From: Flavobacterium cerinum
GTDB taxonomy: Bacteria > Bacteroidota > Bacteroidia > Flavobacteriales > Flavobacteriaceae
Direction: 5' to 3'
Assembly (NCBI RefSeq): GCF_004028155.1
Contig: NZ_SBII01000001.1
Location: forward strand, 310,001 to 374,000
DNA: 64,000 nt
Shown: positions 28,098 through 36,906 of the stretch, piece by piece
How positions within the stretch are numbered: the first letter of the stretch is position 1
Layout of the letters: each line of letters opens with the position of its first letter
Notes under the pieces: model-generated
Told to the model about the DNA's origin: nothing
The model's database searches: none
Seen by the model: only the letters and a program-made list of their open reading frames with translations
Translations under genes and position numbers: made by a program

Positions 28098-28487
28098 TTA
28101 TCTCAATGTAGTTTCGATAACAATACTGCCGGTAAGTATTTTATGAATAGGGCAGGCATTAGCAACAGTTAGCAGTCGTGCGCGTTGTGTTTCGTCTAAT
28201 TGACCAATAAATTCCAGATTTCGCGTAAATTTTGTTTGTCCGTCTTCTTCAGTAAGTTCGATAGTGATATTTACTTTGTCGAGAACCCAACCTTTGCGAT
28301 CGGCATACATACGGACGGTGGCACAAGTGCATGCGGCTAATGACGAAGCTAATAGTTCTCTAGGAGAAAAACCTTTGTTCTTTCCGCCTTTTTCAATCGG
28401 TTCGTCGGCAAATAGTATATTACCGGTTGGTGTTTTTATCTCAATTCGATAAAGTTCTTTTTCAATGTTAGCGGATATAGATGCCAT
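28098..28487 (-). CDS. OsmC family protein
   Basis: This 129-residue protein has the OsmC/YhfA-like fold pattern: FSPRELLASSLAACTCATVRMYADRKGW (one Cys of the active pair, ~53) and the second conserved cysteine in VANACPIHKILTG (~111). OsmC-type proteins reduce organic hydroperoxides through these two cysteines; many YhfA-like members have no proven substrate. It is a single gene with its own terminator; a promoter is unclear. Confidence 0.87.
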   Translation of the reverse strand: MASISANIEKELYRIEIKTPTGNILFADEPIEKGGKNKGFSPRELLASSLAACTCATVRMYADRKGWVLDKVNITIELTEEDGQTKFTRNLEFIGQLDETQRARLLTVANACPIHKILTGSIVIETTLR

Positions 28488-28583
28488 GATGTTTTTTTAA
28501 GTGATCTATAAATTTACATGAAAACAAGGAAAAATTATATTGTCATTATAATAATTCAATTCAAAGGTTGAATTTTCTACATA

Positions 28584-28616
28584 AAAAAAGCCCGCTCGTT
28601 ATGAGTGGGCTTTTTT
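28584..28616 (-). terminator. terminator of the first tRNA-Phe gene
   Basis: AAAAAAGCCCGCTC pairs with GAGTGGGCTTTTTT (one G-T pair) over a short loop. It lies directly beyond the tRNA 3' end on the minus strand. Confidence 0.88.
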
Positions 28617-28617
28617 G

Positions 28618-28690
28618 TGGTACCTCCAGGAATCGAACCAGGGACACATGGATTTTCAGTCCATTGCTCTACCAACTGAGCTAAGGTACC
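28618..28690 (-). tRNA. tRNA-Phe (GAA), copy 1
   Basis: The reverse complement folds as a 73-nt tRNA: a 7-bp acceptor stem GGTACCT/AGGTACC, D arm with GCTCAGTTGGTAGAGC, anticodon stem ATGGA/TCCAT with loop CTGAAAA (anticodon GAA), T arm CTGGTTCGATTCCTG and discriminator A. CCA is not encoded. The sequence is identical to the second copy 82 nt upstream. It has its own promoter and terminator. Confidence 0.97.
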
Positions 28691-28706
28691 GTTTTGTTTC
28701 GGTGCG

Positions 28707-28714
28707 CAAATATA
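28707..28714 (-). promoter_or_regulatory. -7 element TATATTTG for tRNA-Phe copy 1
   Basis: Minus-strand TATATTTG lies 16 nt before the tRNA 5' end. The same element, the same distance away, precedes copy 2. Confidence 0.65.
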
Positions 28715-28737
28715 GAATTAATTTTCAATAATTCGGA

Positions 28738-28771
28738 ATAAAAAACCCACTCTTTTTGAATGGGTTTTTTT
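28738..28771 (-). terminator. terminator of the second tRNA-Phe gene
   Basis: AAAAAACCCA pairs with TGGGTTTTTT over an 11-nt loop, directly beyond the 3' end of tRNA-Phe copy 2 on the minus strand. Confidence 0.82.
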
Positions 28772-28772
28772 G

Positions 28773-28845
28773 TGGTACCTCCAGGAATCGAACCAGGGAC
28801 ACATGGATTTTCAGTCCATTGCTCTACCAACTGAGCTAAGGTACC
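28773..28845 (-). tRNA. tRNA-Phe (GAA), copy 2
   Basis: Identical over all 73 nt to the copy at 28618-28690 and folds the same way (anticodon GAA, discriminator A, no encoded CCA). Each copy is a complete transcription unit. An open frame running through this gene on the plus strand into coaX is a false extension. Confidence 0.97.
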
Positions 28846-28860
28846 GTGTCATTGCGGGTG

Positions 28861-28868
28861 CAAATATA
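28861..28868 (-). promoter_or_regulatory. -7 element TATATTTG for tRNA-Phe copy 2
   Basis: Minus-strand TATATTTG lies 15 nt before the tRNA 5' end, diverging from the coaX promoter 48 nt away. Confidence 0.65.
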
Positions 28869-28916
28869 GAGCCATTTTTATATTATCCAAAACAAAAGAT
28901 AAAAAAAATCAATTAC

Positions 28917-28924
28917 TATCTTTG
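28917..28924 (+). promoter_or_regulatory. -7 element TATCTTTG upstream of coaX
   Basis: Exact TAnnTTTG match, 19 nt before the coaX ATG at 28944. It also argues against any coaX start further upstream. Confidence 0.65.
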
Positions 28925-28943
28925 CAGCACTAATAAAAGGAAA

Positions 28944-29678
28944 ATGCATCTAGTTGTCGATATAGGTAATACAAAAATTAAAGCTGCTGTTTTTGAGGGA
29001 ACTGCGTTTTTGGAGAAATTTGTTTTAGATAAAATTGAGGCAAAAAAAAAGATTGAAAAAATTTTCGAAAAATATCCTTCAATAAGTAAAAGTATACTCG
29101 CTTCGGTAGGGGAAGACGATTTTGAGCTGTTATCTTTATTAGAAAGACAGAGCAGTTTGGTTACAATAGATCGTGATTCATCATTTCCTTTTCATAATAA
29201 GTATGCAACACCGGCTACTTTAGGGATAGACAGGATGGTACTTTCGGCAGGAGCAGTCTTACAATACCCGTCCGTAAACCGTTTGGTTATCGATGCAGGA
29301 ACATGCGTTACTTACGATTTTGTGGATAGTAATAATAATTATTTAGGAGGTGCCATATCTCCCGGATTGCAATTAAGGTATGATGCAATGCATAATTTTA
29401 CAGCAAAACTTCCGTTGTTATATCCTGAAATACCGTTACATTACATTGGGAGCTCTACAGAACAGGCCATGCATTCGGGGGTAGTAAACGGGATGCTGCA
29501 TGAACTGGAAGGGTTTGTAAAACAGTATAGTGAACAGTATCAGGAGTTAACAATAATATTAACAGGTGGAGATGCTGATTTTTTGGCTAAAAGATTAAAA
29601 AACACCATATTTGCCAATTCAAATTTCTTATTAGAAAGTTTGAATCTTTTATATTTATATACGATCACAAATGATTAA
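28944..29678 (+). CDS. coaX: type III pantothenate kinase
   Basis: This 244-residue enzyme phosphorylates pantothenate, the first step of coenzyme A synthesis. The frame is open back to 28770, but that stretch is the tRNA-Phe gene and the coaX promoter; the protein clearly starts at MHLVVDIGNTKIKAAVFEG, the phosphate-binding ASKHA motif. TLGIDRMV and LVIDAGTCVTYDFVD are the other signature motifs. The stop overlaps the next start by 8 nt, and coaX heads a six-gene envelope run. Confidence 0.94.
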   Translation: MHLVVDIGNTKIKAAVFEGTAFLEKFVLDKIEAKKKIEKIFEKYPSISKSILASVGEDDFELLSLLERQSSLVTIDRDSSFPFHNKYATPATLGIDRMVLSAGAVLQYPSVNRLVIDAGTCVTYDFVDSNNNYLGGAISPGLQLRYDAMHNFTAKLPLLYPEIPLHYIGSSTEQAMHSGVVNGMLHELEGFVKQYSEQYQELTIILTGGDADFLAKRLKNTIFANSNFLLESLNLLYLYTITND

Positions 29679-30939
29679 AAAAATTATTGCAGGCGCTTGC
29701 CTGATTTTCTCAACCGTTGGTTTTGCCCAGGAAAATAATGCATCACCCTATTCTTATTATGGTATTGGAGATGTAAAGTTTAAAGGTACTGTAGAAAACA
29801 GGTCTATGGGAGGTGTAGGGATCTTACCTGATAGTATCCATATCAATCTGCAAAACCCAGCAACATACAGTTCGCTAAAACTAACGACCTTTACTGTTGC
29901 GGGAAGTAATAGTGGTACAAAATTTAAAACATCATCTGCAGATGACAGCGCAAGCAGAACAACCGTAGACTATGTTGCAGTAGCGCTGCCGTTTAATAAA
30001 ATTGGTTTTGCTTTTGGATTGATGCCTTATACATCTGTAGGGTATAAAATTCAAAATGAAAAAGTAATAAACAATGTTAATTATTACAGGCAATTTGAAG
30101 GAAGCGGAGGGGTTAACCGTGTGTTTTTTGGTGGTGCTTATCAAATAACGCCAAAATTCAGCATAGGGGCAGATTTCCAGTATAATTTTGGTAACATCGA
30201 AACAAAATCAATTGTGGGTGTGCCGGATTTGGGAGTGCAGTATCCAACACGTGAAATAAATAAATCAGATTATAGCGGTGCATCATTTAATATTGGAGCA
30301 ACTTACCAAACGAAAGTCAGCGAAAAATTAAATTTATATACCAGTGCAACTTTTACACCTGAAAGCACTCTTAAAAGTACTACAGAAAGACAAATAGCTA
30401 CAATTACACTTACGACTAAAGGTAATGAAATAGTTATGGATCAGCTTGATAAGGTTTATGCTAATGATGATATAAAAATGCCTTCAAAGTTTAGTGTAGG
30501 AAGTGGTGTTGGTGAGGCAAGAAAATGGTTCGCCGGTTTAGAATACACATTTCAGGGCGCTAATACATTAGGTAACCGTTTTGATGCAGTTACTAAAGCA
30601 GGTTTTGAATCATCACATAAAATATCGCTTGGAGGGTACTACATACCAAAATACATGTCCTTTACAAGTTATTTGAGCAGGATTACTTACAGAGCCGGAC
30701 TTAAGTTTGAAAAAACGGGTCTTGTTGTAAATAATCAGGACATTAACGATATGGGGCTTACATTTGGTGTAGGCTTGCCATTAGGAAGTGGTACCACTCG
30801 TGGATCTAATCTTAACTTTGGTTTAGAGCTGGGACGCAGAGGTACTACTAAAGCAAACCTTATTCAGGAAAACTATGTGAATTTAATGGTAAGTTTATCC
30901 TTAAATGACAAATGGTTTATAAAAAGGAAATACGATTAA
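29671..30939 (+). CDS. outer-membrane beta-barrel protein (FadL/OmpP1-like)
   Basis: This 422-residue protein has a signal peptide (cleavage near FAQ, ~20). The mature N-terminus ASPYSYYGIGDVKFKG ... NRSMGGVGI resembles the FadL/OmpP1 family start, followed by repeated amphipathic strands, and the protein ends with NDKWFIKRKYD, a common tail of Flavobacteriia barrels. It could transport hydrophobic compounds, but no substrate can be read. It overlaps coaX by 8 nt and lies 18 nt before the TPR gene. Confidence 0.78.
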   Translation: MIKKIIAGACLIFSTVGFAQENNASPYSYYGIGDVKFKGTVENRSMGGVGILPDSIHINLQNPATYSSLKLTTFTVAGSNSGTKFKTSSADDSASRTTVDYVAVALPFNKIGFAFGLMPYTSVGYKIQNEKVINNVNYYRQFEGSGGVNRVFFGGAYQITPKFSIGADFQYNFGNIETKSIVGVPDLGVQYPTREINKSDYSGASFNIGATYQTKVSEKLNLYTSATFTPESTLKSTTERQIATITLTTKGNEIVMDQLDKVYANDDIKMPSKFSVGSGVGEARKWFAGLEYTFQGANTLGNRFDAVTKAGFESSHKISLGGYYIPKYMSFTSYLSRITYRAGLKFEKTGLVVNNQDINDMGLTFGVGLPLGSGTTRGSNLNFGLELGRRGTTKANLIQENYVNLMVSLSLNDKWFIKRKYD

Positions 30940-30957
30940 CTAAAAACTTTTGTAGCT

Positions 30958-32313
30958 ATGAAAACACTATGGGTTCTTTTTATATGCGCACTTGGCTTAA
31001 CAGTACAGGCGCAGGTGGCTTATAAATGCGAAGATAATTTCAAAGTGTTTGAAGGAAAAGTTGTAGTTAAAGAATACAGCGAAGCTTATGCTTTATTGCC
31101 TGAGCTTAGAAAGTCATGCCCTAAAGTGGATAGTAAACTTTATAAATATGGTGAAGCGATACTGAAATATTTAATTGAGGGCGCATTAAGTCCTCAAGAA
31201 AGACAGCTTGCTGTAGATGATTTGGTAGCATTGTATGGTGAACAGGAAAAATACTTTCCGGGAACTGGTGCAGATATTAAAAAGACGCAATTGCAGCTGG
31301 AAAATAATTTGATTTCTGAAAATGATGCTTACAAAGCTTTTAGTGCATCGTTTGTTAAAAACAGACAGGCTTTTACAGATTTTAATGCATTAGAGACTTA
31401 TTTCAATTTGTTTTTAAAAGAGTACAAATCAGGTAAAGGAATTACAGATGAGCAGTATATTGAAAAATTTGGTGAGGTAAGCGGCCAGATTGTTTATGCT
31501 CAAAATAAATTAGGAGCCGATAAAGAGGCGTTATTGTTAAAGCAGGAAACAGCATTGCTAACCGATGAGGAAAAGCAGTTTCTGGCAGATGCTCAATCGA
31601 CACATGATTCTTTTGATGCTGTAAATGACAATATCAGCAGTGCAAGCAGGGATTATCTTTCCTGCGATAAAATGGAAGCATACTATAGCGATCGTTATGA
31701 GGCAAATAAGGCTAATCTAGCATGGCTCGAAGCAATGGTAAGTGCTTTGTATGGTAAAAAGTGTTATAATTCTCCTGTTATGAATAAAGGGGCTTTAGCT
31801 ATTAATACTTTAAAGCCAACAAAACAGTCTGCTTATCGCTTAGGGTATCTGGCTTTAAAAAAGAATAATAAAAAAGATGCAGTAAAGTATCTGGAACAGG
31901 CAGCATCTCTTGAAATGGTTCCTGAAAAAAGAGGGGATATTTATTATGAAATAGCGTCTGCTTATAATTATTCAGATAAAGCAGAAGCTAAAAAATACGC
32001 GCTTAAGGCCGCAGATTTTAATCCGAAATCAGGGAAGCCTTATTTATTGCTTGCAGAAATGTATGGTAATGTAGCAAAAGAGTGTGAAATAAATGATTTT
32101 GATCGCAAAGCTCTTGGATGGCTTGCTATAGATGCAGCAAAAAAAGCGGAAAAGGCTGAGCCAAAATATAAAGCTACTGTTGCAAAAATAGTAGAAAGAT
32201 ATACTAAAAAACTACCTACTAAAGCAGAGGCAAAAGCTGCAGGTAAAAAGAAAGGTGATATTATAGCCTATGGCTGTTGGATTAATGAAAAAATTACCGT
32301 TCCTAACTTTTAA
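30958..32313 (+). CDS. exported tetratricopeptide-repeat protein
   Basis: This 451-residue protein has a signal peptide (MKTLWVLFICALGLTVQAQ) and a mostly helical body. The clearest TPR-like repeats are at ~295-375 (RLGYLALKKNNKKDAVKYLEQAASL; YEIASAYNYSDKAEAKKYALKAADFNP; LLLAEMYG). The protein ends with GCWINEKITVPNF, a conserved tail of Flavobacteriia relatives. It likely scaffolds envelope proteins; its neighbours, a barrel and LptC, suggest an outer-membrane assembly context. The specific role is unknown. Confidence 0.75.
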   Translation: MKTLWVLFICALGLTVQAQVAYKCEDNFKVFEGKVVVKEYSEAYALLPELRKSCPKVDSKLYKYGEAILKYLIEGALSPQERQLAVDDLVALYGEQEKYFPGTGADIKKTQLQLENNLISENDAYKAFSASFVKNRQAFTDFNALETYFNLFLKEYKSGKGITDEQYIEKFGEVSGQIVYAQNKLGADKEALLLKQETALLTDEEKQFLADAQSTHDSFDAVNDNISSASRDYLSCDKMEAYYSDRYEANKANLAWLEAMVSALYGKKCYNSPVMNKGALAINTLKPTKQSAYRLGYLALKKNNKKDAVKYLEQAASLEMVPEKRGDIYYEIASAYNYSDKAEAKKYALKAADFNPKSGKPYLLLAEMYGNVAKECEINDFDRKALGWLAIDAAKKAEKAEPKYKATVAKIVERYTKKLPTKAEAKAAGKKKGDIIAYGCWINEKITVPNF

Positions 32314-32316
32314 TAC

Positions 32317-32871
32317 ATGAGAGTGCATAAAAGTATTGGCATAGTATCACTGGTTTTTATAGCATTGTTGTGCTCATGCGAAAGCAATTTTAAAGATGTG
32401 CAGCGCATCAATAGTGTTGCTTTTAGTCCGTCAGGAGAAACCGAAAATCTTAATTTAAAGTATACCGATTCCGGCAGGGTTAAAGCGATTCTTGTAAGTC
32501 CCCTTATGCTGGATTATTCCAATTTGGAATATGGTTTTAATGAATTTCCTAAAGGTATCCATCTAACACTATTTGATGAAAAAGGTAAAGAAAGCCATGT
32601 AGTTTCTGATTATGCAATTACTTATGCAAAGACCGATATTATCGATTTGCAGGGTAATGTAAAAATCACGTCTAACGACGGAAAAAAGCTGGAAACGGAC
32701 CAGTTATTTTATGATCAAAAAAACGAATGGTTTTATACCGAAAAAAACTTTAAATTTACAGATGGTGCAGGCGGTTTCATTCAGGGGCCCGGCATAGATT
32801 TTAGTAAAGACTTTAAAATCTTTAACATGCAGCGTAATTCGGGTGAAGGTGAGATTAATAATGTTGAATAA
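32317..32871 (+). CDS. lptC: LPS export ABC transporter periplasmic protein LptC
   Basis: This 184-residue protein has an N-terminal segment ending ALLCSCES that looks like a lipoprotein signal (Cys ~21) and not a plain anchor, then the LptC/OstA-type beta-jellyroll (FNEFPKGIHLTLFDEKGKES; IDLQGNVKITSNDGKKLETD; GGFIQGPGIDF). LptC passes lipopolysaccharide from LptBFG to LptA. It is 3 nt after the TPR gene and 9 nt before a small membrane protein gene. Confidence 0.88.
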   Translation: MRVHKSIGIVSLVFIALLCSCESNFKDVQRINSVAFSPSGETENLNLKYTDSGRVKAILVSPLMLDYSNLEYGFNEFPKGIHLTLFDEKGKESHVVSDYAITYAKTDIIDLQGNVKITSNDGKKLETDQLFYDQKNEWFYTEKNFKFTDGAGGFIQGPGIDFSKDFKIFNMQRNSGEGEINNVE

Positions 32872-32880
32872 ATTAATAAA

Positions 32881-33072
32881 ATGGGTTATTTAAAAATTGT
32901 ATCATATTTATATCTGGTTGTAGCGGTTTTCTTTATTTATGATGGTGTCATGAAAATAAAGACCGAAGAAAGTTATGTTTTAAGCTTTCTGTTTGCCGGT
33001 CTTGCTGTTTTTATGTTTTTCTTCAGAATGAGGTTTGCAAAAAAAATGCAGGATAAAAAAAGAGATAACTAA
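32881..33072 (+). CDS. small two-helix membrane protein
   Basis: This 63-residue protein has two hydrophobic helices (~4-22 and ~32-49) joined by a short charged loop, and ends in a basic tail (RMRFAKKMQDKKRDN). I recognise no family. Spacing of 9 and 6 nt to its neighbours makes it a real gene of the lptC operon. Confidence 0.72.
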   Translation: MGYLKIVSYLYLVVAVFFIYDGVMKIKTEESYVLSFLFAGLAVFMFFFRMRFAKKMQDKKRDN

Positions 33073-33078
33073 TTTATC

Positions 33079-34344
33079 ATGGAAGCAGCGATGATCATAG
33101 TTTGTTTGCTTCTTTCTGCTTTTTTTTCAGGAATGGAGATAGCTTATGTATCCTCAAATAAGGTTTATCTCGAAGTAGAAAAAAAGCAATCTACTTTAAT
33201 TTCAAGAATTCTTACACGCTTAACAGAGAAGCCAACGCAGTTTATTACAGCAATGTTGGTTGGTAATACAATAGTCCTTGTTATCTATTCTTACTACATG
33301 GGTAATGTGGTGTTAGAGTGGTTGTATCCGTCAGATTTTGCTTTGCCTGTCTTTTATCAGTTATTGCTTCAAATTGTTGTTTCCTCATTTGTGCTGTTGC
33401 TCACAGCAGAGTTTCTCCCCAAAATATTTTTTCAGGTCTATGCAAATACACTTATCAAGTTTTTTGCACTGCCGGCTTATGCCTTTTACTGCCTGTTTAA
33501 CCGGGTGTCAAAAATTGTTATCTTAATATCAGATTTTATACTGGTTAAAGTGTTGCGCACCAAAGGCGATAGTCATCGTGCTTTTTTTAGCAGAGGTGAA
33601 TTAGGGAATTATATAACAGAACAGTTGAATGGTGCTGATGAACAGGAAGAAGTGGATTCTGAAATACAGATATTTCAAAATGCATTAGGTTTTTCCGACT
33701 TAAAAGCACGGGATATCATGACGCCACGTACAGAAATCAGTGCTGTCGATATCAATGATCCAGTGGCTGAACTAAGGCAGCTGTTTATCGAAACAGGGTA
33801 CTCAAAAGTGATTGTTTATCAGGAAAGTGTAGATAATATCATTGGTTATATCCATTCATTTGAATTGTTTAAAAAACCTGCTACAGTTCGCTCGGTAATG
33901 ATTCCGATAGAGTATGTGCCCGAAACAATTTACATTAAAGAACTTTTAAACATACTTACCCGTAAGCGTAAAAGTATGGCGGTTATACTTGATGAGTATG
34001 GCGGTACATCAGGTATTATAACAGTTGAAGATATCATCGAAGAGCTTTTTGGTGAAATTGAAGATGAGCATGACCAGGAAGAAGAAATGATAGAACAGCA
34101 GCTTGAAGGAGGCGCTTATTTGTTTTCTGCAAGATTGGATGTAGAGTATATAAATGAAAAATATAATTTGTGCATTCCGGAGAGTGATTCATATGCTACT
34201 TTAGGAGGATTTATAGTGCATAATGCGAAAGAAATACCCAAAACAGGCGAAAAACTGACTTTTGTGAACTTTGAAATTTACATTGAGCAGGCTTCAAATA
34301 AAAAGATAGAGCTAGTAAAGATTGAGCCTTTGCAGAATAAATAA
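33079..34344 (+). CDS. CNNM/CorC-type hemolysin family protein
   Basis: This 421-residue protein has an N-terminal CNNM membrane domain (about four helices, ~1-150, with FFSGMEIAYVSSNKVYLE), two CBS domains (~205-325; MTPRTEISAVD and ILDEYGGTSGIITVEDIIEELFGEI) and a C-terminal CorC/HlyC domain. Such proteins are linked to magnesium/cobalt efflux; haemolysis is a historical name. It starts 6 nt after the small membrane protein gene and is the last gene of the close-packed run. Confidence 0.92.
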   Translation: MEAAMIIVCLLLSAFFSGMEIAYVSSNKVYLEVEKKQSTLISRILTRLTEKPTQFITAMLVGNTIVLVIYSYYMGNVVLEWLYPSDFALPVFYQLLLQIVVSSFVLLLTAEFLPKIFFQVYANTLIKFFALPAYAFYCLFNRVSKIVILISDFILVKVLRTKGDSHRAFFSRGELGNYITEQLNGADEQEEVDSEIQIFQNALGFSDLKARDIMTPRTEISAVDINDPVAELRQLFIETGYSKVIVYQESVDNIIGYIHSFELFKKPATVRSVMIPIEYVPETIYIKELLNILTRKRKSMAVILDEYGGTSGIITVEDIIEELFGEIEDEHDQEEEMIEQQLEGGAYLFSARLDVEYINEKYNLCIPESDSYATLGGFIVHNAKEIPKTGEKLTFVNFEIYIEQASNKKIELVKIEPLQNK

Positions 34345-34446
34345 AAAAAAATGCATCTTCTTTCGAAAATATATCTCCACTGCTTTTATTATTAAATAGA
34401 TAATTGTATTTTCGCCCACTGATATAAAATTTTAACAAACATAAAC

Positions 34447-36552
34447 ATGGCGGTTTTATCAAAAATTAGGCAGCGTTCGCTACTTCTGATACTAGTTATC
34501 GGCTTTTGCTTATTGGCTTTTATAGTAGGAGATATTATAAATAGCGGTGGTTTTGGGGTTACCCGAAACATAGGAAGCGTAAACGGTAAAGATATTCCAG
34601 TACAGGAATTTTTACAAAAAGTGAATGAAGTTCAGGCAAGGCAGCAGGGAATCAGTCCTTCTCAGGCAGCAAATGCAGTATGGGGTCAGGAAGTTGAAAA
34701 CATACTTTTTGAAGAAAGATATGATAAAGCTGGCCTAAGAGTTGGTAGAGATCACATCTTCAATGTATATGCTCAGGATCCTCAAGTTGCTCAAAATCCT
34801 CAATTCTTAAATGCATTGGGTAAATTTGATAAGGCTAAATTCAATGAGTTCCTTGTTAACATGAAAACAACCAATCCTGCACAATGGCAGATGATTGAAA
34901 AAAATAAAGGTTTAGTTGAAGATGCAGCTAAAAAACAGTTGTATGTAACTATGCTTAAAGCAGCATTTTTCGCTACTGATGCTGATGGAAAAGCTAAATA
35001 CCAAATGGATGCTGACAAAGCTGCATTTGATTATGTATTTGTTCCTTACAGTACTATCAATGATGACCAGGTTAAGGTTTCTGATGAAGAGATCACTGCT
35101 TACATGAAGAAAAACGAAAAGAAGTACAAGTCTGAAGCATCACGTGATTTAGAATTTGTATTGATCGAAAATAAGCCGTCTACTGCTGATGAGGCTGAAA
35201 TGAAAAATGAGATCAATTCATTACTTTCAGCTAAAGTTGAGTTTAATGAAGCTACTAAAACCAATGATACTGTTCCTGGTTTTGCAAACGTTACTAACGT
35301 TGAGGAGTATGTAAACAAACATTCAGATGTTAAGTATGATACTACTTATGTAACTAAAAAAGATCTTCCTTTAGAATATGCTGAGCAAATCTACAACCTT
35401 GGAAAAGGTCAGGTTTTTGGGCCATACATTCAGGATGGTTACTACAAGCTTACTAAAATGATGAACAAAAAAGGAAATGCTTCTGCAAAAGCAAGTCACA
35501 TACTAATTGCTTACAAAGGTGGTAAAGCACCAAACCCTGCAATTACAAGGACTAAAGAAGAAGCTAAAGCTAAAGCTGATGACCTTTTAAAACAAGTTAA
35601 TGCAAATCCATCTGCTTTTGCAGAACTTGCAAGAACAAATACAGATGATCCGGGATCTGCACAAACAGGTGGAGAGTACGATAATATCGCTCCTGGACAA
35701 ATGGTTAAGCCATTTAACGATTTCGTTTTCAATAATCCTATAGGAACTACAGGTGTTGTAGAAACAGAATTTGGTTACCACGTAATTAAAGTTACTGGTA
35801 AAAACGAAGCGGTACAACTTGCTACAATTGCTCAAAAAATTGAGCCGTCTGAAGGTACTACTGATGAAGTTTTCACTAAAGCATCTAAAATGGAAATGGA
35901 CGCTGAAACCAAACCATTTGCTGATCTTGCAAAAGGTTTAGGTCTTACAGTTACGCCAGCTAACAAAATAATGATGAATGACGAGAACATTCAGGGAATT
36001 GGAAGTCAAAGAGGTATAGTAAAATGGGCTTATGGTAAAGACACTAAAATAGGTGATGTTAAGAAATTTGATATTCCTCAGGGTCATGCTATCGTTAGAC
36101 TTAAGTCAATCAATGAAAAAGGTCTTCTACCAATGGAAGAAGCTAAAATAACAGTATTGCCAATCGTTCGTAACCAGAAGAAAGCTGAGTTGATCAGAAA
36201 GAAAATGGAAGGAACAACACTTGAAGCTGTAGCTCAAAAAACAGGATCTACTGTTGCATCTGCTACAGATGTATCATTAGCTAACCCAACGGTTCCTAAT
36301 GTAGGTTCTGAACCTAAAGTTGTAGGGAGAGCATTTGGTCTTGCTGCTGGAAAAACTTCAGGACTTATTGATGGTCAAATGGGGGTTTTCATGGTAAGAG
36401 GAAAAGGTGTTACTAAAGCTCCTGCATTACCTAATTATACTGCTTATACTACAAGATTAAGTGGTGAAGCTAAACAACAGGTACAAGGAAGACTTTCTCA
36501 GGCATTAAAAGAGAAAGCTGATATTCAAGACAACAGAGCTGAATTCAACTAG
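34447..36552 (+). CDS. PpiD/SurA-like peptidyl-prolyl isomerase
   Basis: This 701-residue protein has an N-terminal membrane anchor (SLLLILVIGFCLLAFIVGDII, ~9-30), a long SurA_N-like helical region, and one parvulin rotamase domain at ~345-455 (KASHILIAYKGG ... GGEYDNIAPGQMVKPFNDFVF ... EFGYHVIKV). It is a periplasmic folding helper for exported and outer-membrane proteins. Length is near that of PpiD-like proteins in Bacteroidota. It lies 102 nt after the CNNM gene (possible -7 TATTTTCG at 34407-34414) and ends in a strong terminator. Confidence 0.92.
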   Translation: MAVLSKIRQRSLLLILVIGFCLLAFIVGDIINSGGFGVTRNIGSVNGKDIPVQEFLQKVNEVQARQQGISPSQAANAVWGQEVENILFEERYDKAGLRVGRDHIFNVYAQDPQVAQNPQFLNALGKFDKAKFNEFLVNMKTTNPAQWQMIEKNKGLVEDAAKKQLYVTMLKAAFFATDADGKAKYQMDADKAAFDYVFVPYSTINDDQVKVSDEEITAYMKKNEKKYKSEASRDLEFVLIENKPSTADEAEMKNEINSLLSAKVEFNEATKTNDTVPGFANVTNVEEYVNKHSDVKYDTTYVTKKDLPLEYAEQIYNLGKGQVFGPYIQDGYYKLTKMMNKKGNASAKASHILIAYKGGKAPNPAITRTKEEAKAKADDLLKQVNANPSAFAELARTNTDDPGSAQTGGEYDNIAPGQMVKPFNDFVFNNPIGTTGVVETEFGYHVIKVTGKNEAVQLATIAQKIEPSEGTTDEVFTKASKMEMDAETKPFADLAKGLGLTVTPANKIMMNDENIQGIGSQRGIVKWAYGKDTKIGDVKKFDIPQGHAIVRLKSINEKGLLPMEEAKITVLPIVRNQKKAELIRKKMEGTTLEAVAQKTGSTVASATDVSLANPTVPNVGSEPKVVGRAFGLAAGKTSGLIDGQMGVFMVRGKGVTKAPALPNYTAYTTRLSGEAKQQVQGRLSQALKEKADIQDNRAEFN

Positions 36553-36577
36553 TCTGAATAAAGCATATAGTAATATA

Positions 36578-36608
36578 AAAATCCCGCAATTGCGGGATTT
36601 TTTTTTGG
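36578..36608 (+). terminator. intrinsic terminator after the PpiD-like gene
   Basis: A perfect palindrome, AAATCCCGCA/TGCGGGATTT, is followed by a run of T. Confidence 0.92.
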
Positions 36609-36854
36609 ACTGAAATGAACAGATTTTAAACTTTTCAAAGCAATTTCAATTTGTTCAAATTGATGTAAAATTCAAGGTTGCTTAACTGGTCGTTTTTCAT
36701 TTGTTTATACTTATGTCATAAGTTATTCCTTTCAATATTAATCATTTAACGAAATTAAGTGTCATTGACCGATCAAAATTAGTTTTATCATTCTTCTGTA
36801 ATTTTTTTTTTTGATTTTTATGATTGTTATATAAATCCACAGTTACAAATTTTA

Positions 36855-36906
36855 ATTGGCTACATAACTAAACTAAGTCCATTGTAGCATGGACGCTTAA
36901 ATCAAC
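36855..36906 (+). promoter_or_regulatory. conserved leader of lipoprotein gene A1
   Basis: This stretch just before the A1 start recurs before A2 (38552-38603). It contains a perfect hairpin GTCCAT-TGTAGC-ATGGAC (36877-36894). The hairpin loop TGTAGC is also complementary to GCTACA at 36859-36864, so two exclusive folds are possible. It could act as RNA (attenuation, start-site control) or as a DNA operator. Confidence 0.6.

Larger units (their letters stand above)
36553..36906 (+). other. 354-base AT-rich gap before the A/B cluster
   Basis: It holds the terminator of the preceding gene at 36578-36606 and the conserved A leader at 36855-36906. Between them I see only AT-rich DNA with short open frames, no TAnnTTTG element at a sensible distance and no RNA gene. 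Confidence 0.6.

Noticed and set aside
28770..28943. Open frame extending coaX upstream by 58 codons
   Set aside because: It passes through a perfect tRNA-Phe gene and the coaX promoter; the conserved CoaX N-terminus begins at 28944.
36859..36894. Pseudoknot between GCTACA and the loop of the A leader hairpin
   Set aside because: The loop is exactly six bases and would be fully paired with no linker to cross the second stem, so both stems cannot easily coexist. Exclusive folds are more likely.
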